Assembly: GCA_024681875.1 (NCBI GenBank) | Contig: JAILAA010000196.1 | Location: forward strand, 1-33,683 | Direction: 5' to 3' | Length of the DNA: 33,683 bases | Source: Prevotella sp. | GTDB taxonomy: Bacteria; Bacteroidota; Bacteroidia; Bacteroidales; Bacteroidaceae | In this document: positions 1-10,000 of the stretch, piece by piece | Layout of the letters: each line of letters starts with the position of its first letter | Numbering within the stretch: position 1 is the stretch's first letter | Notes under the pieces: model-generated | The model's input: the letters and a program-made list of their open reading frames with translations, nothing else | Database searches by the model: none | What the model was told of the DNA's origin: nothing | Translations under genes and position numbers: made by a program

Positions 1-836
1 ATCCAGTTGCGCTGTGCCTCTTTCAGCGAGTCGCTCCAGTCAATCTCTTCCAGACCGTCGAGCAGACGCTGAGCGAAGGCGCTGACACGCAGACACCACT
101 GGCGCATCTTCTTCTGCTCCACAGGGAAACCGCCGCGCACCGAGACGCCGTCCACCACCTCGTCGTTGGCCAGTACGGTGCCAAGGCCTGGACACCAGTT
201 CACCATCGTGTCGGCCAGATAGGCGATGCGGTAGTTCATCAGCACCTCTTGCTTCTTCTTCTCAGAGAAGTTGTGCCAGTCGCTGGCGGTGAAATGCAGC
301 TCCTCAGTGCCCAGGGCGCCGCAGTTCTCGGTGCCCATCAGCTCGAAGTGCTCGATGAGCTTGATGGTGGGCTGCACCTTTTGCGACGAGATGCTGTAGT
401 ACGACTTGAACATGCGCTGGAAGGCCCACTGTGTCCAGTGATAATAGCCAGGGTCGCAGGTGCGCACCTCGCGGCTCCAGTCGAAGCAGAAACCGATCTT
501 GTCCAACTGCTCACGATAGCGGTTGATGTTCTGCTCGGTAGTGATGGCGGGGTGCTGTCCCGTCTGTATGGCGTACTGCTCGGCGGGGAGTCCGTAGGCA
601 TCGTAGCCCATGGGGTTGAGCACATTAAAGCCGCAGAGGCGCTTGTAGCGGGCGTAGATGTCGCTGGCGATGTAACCTAAAGGATGACCTACGTGCAGAC
701 CGGCGCCGCTGGGGTAGGGGAACATGTTCAGCACATAGAATTTCTTCTTTTTCTCATCCTCTACTACGCGGTAGGTGCCGTTCTCTACCCATCGCTTCTG
801 CCATTTCTTCTCAATTTCTCTGAAGTTGTATTCCAT
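1..836 (-). CDS. leuS: Leucyl-tRNA synthetase, N-terminal part (runs off the window)
   Basis: Charges tRNA-Leu with leucine in the cytoplasm. The minus-strand reading frame opens at the ATG 836-834 and stays open to base 1, about 278 codons, so the C-terminal two thirds lie outside. Residues about 33-60 hold the class I synthetase signature [16 protein letters not shown], with the HIGH-type motif as H48-V-G-H51. It is followed by the LeuRS-typical [20 protein letters not shown] and, later, [18 protein letters not shown], which leads toward the CP1 editing insertion. The start is supported by the first in-frame Met before the conserved [12 protein letters not shown] opening, and by a promoter about 56 nt upstream. 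Identity is certain from motifs; only the missing end is unknown. Confidence 0.96.
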   Translation of the reverse strand, partial: MEYNFREIEKKWQKRWVENGTYRVVEDEKKKKFYVLNMFPYPSGAGLHVGHPLGYIASDIYARYKRLCGFNVLNPMGYDAYGLPAEQYAIQTGQHPAITTEQNINRYREQLDKIGFCFDWSREVRTCDPGYYHWTQWAFQRMFKSYYSISSQKVQPTIKLIEHFELMGTENCGALGTEELHFTASDWHNFSEKKKQEVLMNYRIAYLADTMVNWCPGLGTVLANDEVVDGVSVRGGFPVEQKKMRQWCLRVSAFAQRLLDGLEEIDWSDSLKEAQRNW

Positions 837-891
837 ATTGTTATTCTTTTTATTCAATCTTAAGAAGATTAGATAATATGTCTTGAGTTTG

Positions 892-923
892 CAAAGATAA
901 AGTAAAAAGCTGAAAAGACCAAA
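892..923 (-). promoter_or_regulatory. Bacteroidetes-type promoter of leuS
   Basis: Read on the minus strand, TTTG (923-920) is followed after exactly 20 nt by TATCTTTG (899-892). This matches the Bacteroidetes sigma factor consensus TTTG (-33) and TAnnTTTG (-7). Transcription would start near 887, giving a leader of about 50 nt before the leuS ATG at 836. Confidence 0.75.
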
Positions 924-941
924 TAAAAGCAGGACGGAAAT

Positions 942-1023
942 GTAAAACAAGTTGTTTTACTTTTTCCGGAGCCTGTTTTTTGAAAAAAGTGGCATGGTTT
1001 TTCAGTAAAACAACTTGTTTTAC
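942..1023. repeat. Pair of 19-bp perfect palindromes
   Basis: Two copies of GTAAAACAANTTGTTTTAC lie at 942-960 (centre G) and 1005-1023 (centre C), 44 nt apart. Each is a perfect 9-1-9 inverted repeat; as RNA each could fold into an 8-bp stem with a 3-nt loop. They lie just downstream of the giant gene's stop codon and upstream of the leuS -33 box. They could be a weak terminator pair, a protein operator, or members of a dispersed repeat family; the sequence alone does not decide. Confidence 0.7.
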
Positions 1024-1046
1024 TTTTCATGCAGTATCCGTGTCTT

Positions 1047-4000
1047 TTAGAGGACGCTCTGTGAGACGCTCACCTTCTTGGTTTTTCTGTCGTTCTTCGT
1101 TTGAGCTTCTATGATAAAGATGCCCTTGGCAGCTATGTTGAAACGATGTTCTGCAGTCTTCGGGCTGGCACTGTAAACGAGGCGTCCAGCTGTATCATAG
1201 CAGCGCACACTGGTAAGTGGCTCCTCAGTTGAGGCTATCACTGTAACTTCATCGCCTCTTGTGAAGATCTGCAGGTGCGTCTCAACGGCAGCCTCCTCTT
1301 GAATCAACGTTTTCACAAGATAGTAGCGGTTCTGCGTCTGTCCGCTGACGGTGAACTGCATACCCGACTTCAGCGGTGTCAGCTCTTGTTTAACAGCATC
1401 GTAGAAGGCTATCGAGTCGCCTAGCAGCTCCACACCATTGAATGTCAGCACGCAGGGTGCATCACTGGCCGACTCTACGCCGAGCGGCAGGTAGCGGAAG
1501 TCATGGATGCTGTTGATGGTTGTAGCCAGTCGTCCGCAGAGCGTGTACACCGTCGGCACGTTCTTCAAATCGCTGTTGATGAACACCTCGGTATCCTCCT
1601 CAGGCAGGAAGTCGTCGCTGGCTTCATCACGTAGCAAAACCAAGGCACTGCTCTCGTCGGTACCGCGTTGGGCGGTGATGACAAGTCCCAATGAACCATC
1701 CTCTTCTGCATCAGTTGCACGGGTACGACGAGACTGCAACGGGAACTCCTTACCTTCGCCAGTGTCCTGTACGTATTTGTAGATGGTTATTTCCTCAGTA
1801 ACGTCTTCAAGCACATAGTTACCATCATTGTCGGTTACAGGAACCTCCACTTTTAATTCAATATCTGGTGTATTTGGGTCGTCATCATCATCAACAGATA
1901 CGGTCTTAGTCTCCATCTTCTGCTTGGTTCCAACAACAATTTCAAATGTTGTGCCTTCATTACTCTTCTTTCCGAAACGCGTCTGCGCCTGCATGTCGGC
2001 AGTAAAGAAGATTTTGGTACTCTTGTTTGCTGTAGTTGCCGCAATTTGATCTTGTTCGACTACTATGGATACGAAATAGTTGTTGTTGTCAGTAGATGTG
2101 ATTTCCACATAGCCTTGCTCCACGTTTGCGGACGTGGCCGTATAGGTTGTCACAGGGTTGGTGTTGGCGCTTCCCCCAACGGTATAGTGGGAATAGCCGG
2201 AAAAGCCTGTCACTGTCACTACATCGTTAGTGCTGACAACAGGAACTTTCAAGACAACACCATTTTGCATGTTGACACTATTGTTATTATCCCGGATTTT
2301 GGCTCCGTTTGGCTCGATGGTGAGCAGAATGCCGTTGTCCTCCACGGACTTTAATGATTTTGAAGCGGTGCTATTTGAAAGTCCCTCAGCTTCAGTTGCC
2401 ATAGCAGAGTTGTTGGTAAAGTTCCAAGTGGCTGTGACCGTCTGTCCGGCCGCGATGGCCTGTACGAAGAATCCCTGTCCTGGAGCCACCACAGCTTCAT
2501 CAGCATTAAAGGTTGTTCCATTGGGTTCGACCCATTGACCGTCGGCATATTGCACCAGATGCTGGCCGTCAGCTGTAAGCAGCCAATATTTCTTTTGCAG
2601 TCCGGGATTGCCAGCAAAGAATGCATCCATGTTCATGCCGCAGGGGAATGGATTCTCTACGAGGAAGTAGCCTAAGCTGGAGGCTCCTGCTGAAACCTTT
2701 TCACTGAAGCTCTTCAGCGTCATGGGCAGAGCATTTTCGCCCATCTGTGTCGGCACTCGGGTGTAGGTTCTTTGGTCGCCATATCTGCTTGCAGAGGCTT
2801 CTGTTCTTTGTATCTTTTGGTAGAGAGGTAGCGATGTGTTGCTTGTCGGCAGCAGATTATCGGTCTTTAGGCGGCCACGGTTCAGGGCACGGTTAAGACC
2901 TTCTGAATCTTGTATGTCACTCAAATCTGTATCCGTTCCACCATCGGCAGCACCCGTCTCTTCAAAGCGGTAGTAATCGTACATGGTGTCCTCTTTCGGC
3001 AGGCGGACGATGGCCGGATTGGCATTACTGTTACCTTTCAGGTCGTTCTTCACCATAACGGAGAAAGCACCTTTGCTGTAGTCTACCGTGGCGTCGTTGT
3101 AGGTGTTGCTCCACACGCCCTTGATGGCCACGTTGACTTTCTTGTCTCCCAAGGGCTTGTAGCCGAGGCGGTCGAGATAATCATCAGCGCCAGTGGTGTT
3201 CCATGTCGTACCACTCCAAGTTCCCTGCTCCACTGAGCCAGGCATAGAGCCGTTGTTGAGAGCCAGGTCATCGGGGTTGTCGCTAGTGCTATATTCCGCA
3301 CCTACCTCATAAAGAATGGCCTTGGCTTTGTCCCAGCTGCGCTGGTAGATAGCAGGGCTGTAGCGGTCGTAGCCCTCGCCAAAAGTAACGTTCTCATAAT
3401 AAGTGGTCTTCTGCTGAGCGTTGCCTGTAGGTGCATACCACTCGCCCGAGATGGTGCCTTGCAGAGCCGAGCCGAGCAGATACCAACGGTTCATGTCGAG
3501 CTGATACTCCATCCAGGCATTGTTGTAGTTCAGCAGGTGGGCATTCCTCATTTCGGCTGTAGGCTGAAGGGCAATCTCGTCACAGCTGTTAATCTGATAC
3601 ATCTCGGCGATAAGGTCACCGTCTCGTCCCTTGTCGGGATTGCTGCCGTAAGTCTCATTCCAGATGCTGTATTCTCTGGCCTGCATGTCAAATTTCAGAA
3701 TATTGGAAGTCAGTTGACTTGTGGTGACGGTCTCTTCCTTCAATGTGCAGAAGGTAAAGTAGGTGGGGTCGTCATATTTGGCAGATGTTGCATCCTTGAG
3801 GTATCTACCCGTACCGACGTTCCTTAGGGCGAACTTGCCACTGCCGTCTGGCACAATCTGCCAAAGAGCAAGATTGTTACCATCCTGACCATACGTATAA
3901 TTATGATCCCATCCTTCCAAGCCAAGAATGAAACTAACTGTTCCAGTATAAGGCTGCGAATTCAGGTATCCATCCCAGTGACGCCCCCATGCATCGAACT

Positions 4001-7000
4001 CATAGTTACCACCTCCTGGGTTCTGAAGGCGGAAAAGATATCCCTCTGCCACACTCTCAAGAACGAAGTAGTATCCTGAATTAGTGTTTTGCGTTGCTGC
4101 ATAGTAGTTATTATATCCCAGATTTTGAGCTGTGGTACCAAATAGGGCCTTGCCTTCAGACTCGTTGACAATGGCAAACGACTTGCCGCTGAGTGCTTCA
4201 ATGCTTTCAAATCTTTCGTCAACAACATATTGTACGGAGTTCACCTTGACAGCCTCGCTCAGGTTGGGGAAGGGGTAGTCATCCAGCGCGTCTTTCCCTT
4301 TAAGAGCATCATAGAGCACAGGTGCATCGCCCCATTCGTTACTCTTCAGCAAGATATGTGTGCAGTAGAGAGGTGCATAGCCCTTGCGCAACAAACGGTC
4401 TTTCGCAGTGCGATAGTTGGTGTAGTTGGTGGTATATTGATACAATCCCGAGCTTTCAGTAAGGTCGTTACTGACTAGGAGTTCGTTGTTATTCAACTTC
4501 GACTCATTAACAGCTTCTTGGGAAGGCATCGTCATGTTGCCATCGGCGCGTCGCCAGTTCTGGTCATTGTTCCAGTCGGTGCTGCCGGCTCCGCCCGTCC
4601 ATACCTCGTAGTCGGGCACAATCTTCAAGTGAATGAGCAGCGTGCCGTCACAGGTGTTCTCGCCTGGAGATTCCCTGAAAGGCAGGCTAAGGGTATAGTT
4701 ATAACCTTCACGTACATCGAAGACTTGATTTTCATCCTGCTCACTGGTCAAATACTTGATGAAGTAGATACACAGGCGGTTCTCGTCTTTCTCTGTCATC
4801 CCGCTGTTCTTATCTTTATCAATGGCATTGAGCTTCACTATCTTTCCTACGATGGGCAGATTGCCATTGGTATTCATTGCCGTGTAAATTTTCTTGTCCC
4901 ATGTCGGGTCGTCAGTAGAAGCTAAGTAGATGTTATAGTCGTCTGACTTCTGAATGACCTTTGTAGAGCCATCTGACTGCACCAAGGCATCACGAATGGG
5001 TAGCCACAAGAAATTGACGTCAGAGTTATTCTCCCATTCCAATGGCTCTTCGTTCACAGTACCGTGCTGCACGGTTTCAAACTGTGCCCTCTTGGCCAGT
5101 CGGATACTGAGTACGGGATTGCCGGCAGGATAGGCGTATGAGGTATAACCATTCTCATTGGGTACAAAGCCGCATTTCAGGCTGGGTGCCTTCTCGCCTA
5201 CCTTCATGCGCAGGCCTTGTGGCTCGTCGCAGAAGTAGGCCACATCGTTAGCTCCTTCATGATTCAGTGCTTGGTCGAAATATCCGTCGTGAATGGGGCA
5301 GGCCACCAGGTAGAAGTATGGATCGTCGGGGGCAACCCTTTCTGCGGGGATGCTGATAGACTTCTGGTGCAGAATCAACTGCCCTTTGGCAACCAGTTCT
5401 TGCAGATAGTAGATCATATCCCGTGTAAGATAAGGTGCTTCCCTCAGCTGTTCAGTGACACCATCAAGTGTAGTAATGCCAGGATAATGGGCACGGAAGT
5501 TGTAAAGTGCCTCATCAAGCCGTACTGTGCCCGCTGCATTCTTCTGGCTGTGATAGTTCTCAAGTGTAGCCAGCACCTTTGGGTCAGCCGAGAGGTCGCC
5601 AAGCCACCAGTCAAAGTTCAGGTCTTTAAGGGGAACCAGTTGCCCGTTATAAGTGTAGCCCTTCAGGTCGGTGAGCAGCGTGGGAATTTTTCCTTCGCAC
5701 ACTTCCAGCTCCTGCGTGATGTCGGATGACTCCATGCTCAATATGGTATAGGGCGGCTGTATCTCGAACACGCTGGCCTTGCTACAATTCGAACAGATGT
5801 TAAAAGCGTCATATACCAGATTGAAACTCTCAATATAGGTGTTTGAGGGGACAATATAGTATTCTGTGTTTGGCTTCCATGGCAGTTGCGGATAGTTACC
5901 ATTCAGAATAAGATAGTCTACACCGTCCTCTTTCGCTCTATAGACAGGGCTGGTCTTATTAACAGCTTTGGCAAACGTATACACCGGCTGTTTTTCATCA
6001 TTGGCATACGTTTTGCTCCATTGAAAATACATCACGCCAGCACCCATATTGGCATTCGGAGTGTCCGACTTCCAAATAGCTGTGCTATTATTATTTCTCA
6101 ACAGAGCTGCATTGAAGGCGTTCTGATAACGTGTATCACTTCCGTCAAGCTCATTATCATAGTAACCAGTTTCGACTCTTATTGCCATCTCATCCAGCGA
6201 GAGGCTCGTCTCGTCCAATTCTTGTCTTAACGTTGTGAGGAACTTTACCTTGTCTAGGAAGACCAAACCCAAATAAGGATTTTGCGTTGTGGTAGAGGAC
6301 GTACTTTCTTGCTTAATAACAGAGGATAAGAGTTTATTATAATCAACATTCAGCTTCAGCAGGCGCATGTCTGCCACACCATCCTTTTGGACACAGAGCG
6401 GCGTGTTAATATCAGGAATCACCTCGGGCACAATGGTATAGACCTCAATGTTGTCCAACATGAAGTCACCACCGTTAGAGCTCACGCAGTTGTTGTTTAC
6501 CTCAAGCCAGTAGCGCTCGTATTTCTGGTCGGTGGAGAACTCGAAGTAGAACTGCTGCCACACCACATGGGTGGCACCGTTTTCATTACCGTCAATGCCT
6601 GCATTACCAACAGTACCTGATACATTTGTTTGTGTTGCTCCCGGCATCTCATAGCCATTATCAAGCTCATAGATCTGGCTAGGGCAGAAACGGTAGATGG
6701 TTTTGGTCTTGCCGCTGGCATCCTCGCCCTTCACTGTCAGTGTGATACTGCCTGGACAGCGGGTGTCGCCCTGTATTTTGTTGGAGCCGGAGATCCAGCC
6801 TGTACACATTAGCTGGTCATTGGCACAGAATTCACCTTCGAACTCTATTGCACAGATGTCGCCCGGCTGCTCAGAGGCATCAATATACATAAAGGCTTTA
6901 TTCATGCCAGGGTCGGCATTGAGGTTATATCCATGTTCAGCATCATCGGCAGGTAAAACCGTTTTTTGATTACCCCATGCCGTGCTCTTTTGCGTAACAA

Positions 7001-10000
7001 TGGCATATGAACCCCAGTTGCAGTCGTCGCCATCGAAAGCATAGTTGGTATGGTCGAACGTCAAAGGTACAGGACTGGAGTTGGGTATGGTTCCATTTGC
7101 TGCACGGTTACCACCATTATGACGGGTAACACCATCAGTGGATGGACAATCAGATGTTGATGGGTAGTGATAAGTGGCATTCTCTTCAACTCCTGAGATC
7201 TTCATTTTTTGGGGGAAGTCGAAGGTGACCTTTGCAATTGGCAATCCAGCTTTAGCCCTCAGCTGTTTGGGGTCACGATTGGTTCCCTTCACATAATTTA
7301 TGCCATTAGCATAGCTGGTACCATTCTTTATCTCCGTCCACGGACGGGTAGCCATGTTCGCATCGAAGATAATGGTGTAATGGGCAATCTGGTATCTTTG
7401 GCCGCCAGCATTCAGATAAACATTGACATAGGCTGGGTTCTCGGGTCCATAATTTTCGACGTAGCCTATAGAAGGATACCTAAAGACTGTGAAACGGCTG
7501 TTACCATAATCGTACTTGGGAGAAGGCGACAACAGGTCATACATATAGAAACCCTGATAGTCTGCATCGTTTCCATCGCCAGCTTCTTCGCTGTTCAGGT
7601 TAATGTTGGGGTTGTAGCCGCCTTTCCTGATTCCCGTATTTCCAGGTATCACTTCCACTTCAATCTTTCCGCTCCTGTCGTCGTTGACGGCAGACACCAA
7701 GTGTTGATCCAAATAGTCATTGAGTGCTTCACCGGTCAAGCCCAATGATGACAGATAGTTTTCATCGATTAATTGGGGGTTGTCGTAAACCCAGTAGTCA
7801 GAGAAGATGTGGCGAATAGGGAGGAACTCACCACGGTAGCCTACCTTTTTGAATTTGGTGTAGGGCACTTGCGTTCTGCCAAAGTGGAACTCTTTCGATT
7901 CCAACCAGTTGTCACTGCCCTCAGGACAGGCTGTCAGACTTGCAGCCATCTCCTTGGCATCGCGCATATAGAAGAGATAGCGCATGGTGAGTGAGGGCTC
8001 CCTCAGGTCGCCTGCCAAATGGTCTGGACTATTCAGATATTCCAAGTCACTATAGCGGGCAACGTCAACACCCACCGTGAAGCGCTGTCCGTCGGAGTTG
8101 GTGAAGTTGAAACGCCGCTGCTCGTTACGGGCCATACCGCCATCAGGAATATCCTTATATATGTCGTTGTCGTAAGTCGTCCAGTTAAGTTTCTGGCCGG
8201 TCACCATACCGTTGTTGTAAAGGAAATACTGAACGTCACCATCGTCACGGGTATCCAGACTGACGTGGTCCTTCAGTTTACTAAGGTCCATGCTGGTGTC
8301 TACCTCGTCATAGTTGAAGAAACGCTGGTAGAAGATATGGTCATTGTTGCGGTTCAGCACTGTGGGGAATTCAATCACCCTCGAGTCACCCTTCTTTACG
8401 TAGTGGGTAATCTCGAAGTGATTCACCTTCTGTGTGAATCCGTCAAGGTTACCATCGAAGTTCTTCCATTCCGAGTCGACATCATATGACAGTCCCTGCT
8501 TCTTCAGCCCTTTTTGGTCGGTGATCACCTGGTCGTCAGCATACGTCCTCAGGTACGACTCCCTGTGCCTCACGTAGTACTCCACACGAATCTCCTTGTC
8601 GACAACAACTTTTGGAAGGAACCATTTCAGTGCAAAGTCCGTAAAGAATTTCTGGTTTGTATAGACTTCTGCATCATTGGGGTCGTTTGGAGCTGTAACA
8701 CCTTGTCCTTGGGGTTTAAGATATTCTCCTGTATTAGGGTTCTTTAAGCGGAACTCAGTATAATCATCCACCTGCTCCAACTGCCACAAGATGCGTTCGT
8801 CCTCAGCTTCTGAATAATCACTGGTAGTGCCCGAATAGTTAATCATCTCACGCTTTTGGACGAAATAACACTCGTTGATAGTGATAGGATCAGCCCCAGA
8901 ATCCAAATTGAAAATGGTGAAGTCAGGAATATCCCCATTCAAATTCAATGTGTACTCCGTAAGTCCTGTTATGTCTATGAGGTTTCCGTATGCAAATAGT
9001 CTCCATTGGCCTGTTGCCGGTACTGCGCTGCCAAATTTTATCACTATGTGCGTATGGGTACCAGTGCTTAAAGGTTGAATTTGGAAGATATTTTTCTGCG
9101 CACCTGATGGCGTGAACGTTCCGCCATAAAGCTTACCATCTACATATCTTGGATTAGTAATGGTAACATCAGCGTTTGTACCACTCAACTCGATGGGTAT
9201 ATTTCCTTTGCCAGCCTTCAATTCCACCAGCACCTGAAAGAAATTGTCCTTGTTGGGCACGGGGACCTCCACAGGATAGAAGCCCGCATTCCATACATCT
9301 CCGTATTTTGTTGTCCATTGCTTAACTGGTGCGCCATCACCCGTGTCATAATGCAAATAACGTGAGCCAGAAGAAGCTTCGCTATTCTCATTCACTAACG
9401 TAATACTGCTGATAGTGCCGGAAGCCCCACCATAACCAGTCTTAATGGCATTCAGATGAGCGTATGAAACCGGTTCGTTAGGACTATACTCTACTGTAAC
9501 TCTTGGATTTTTGATATAGCCGGCACCAGCCGCTAAGTTGTAAACTAGGATAGTCTTAACCTTGCCGCTGGTAAAGGCATCCGTTATATCAAAAGACAGT
9601 TCTACGTCATCATTGGCTTTGCTCACCGTCTGAGTTGCCCCAAGCGTGGTGATGGAACGGTCTGCCGTGTTCCACGTCATCGTCGAAGACCACTCCGAGT
9701 TGTTATAGCCTACACCATATATCATTTCACGGTCAGAAATCTGCTGGAAGTCACCTTTCAACGTCACTTTTCTGATGGTTCCTTTTGTTCCTAAAAGGGC
9801 AGAAACGTCCACCTGTAAATATGTGAGGTTATTAACATTCCAAGCAATGTTTCCGAGAATTACTGTGCCGTTAGAGGAAATCCTGTTGTAGCCGCAATAA
9901 GCTGGGTCACCATACTGAATCTCTCCAAACGATGTATTCCTATTGTCTGGGATAGTATAGGGATCTCCATTGCTTGGCTCATAGCTACTTCCATCGCTTC

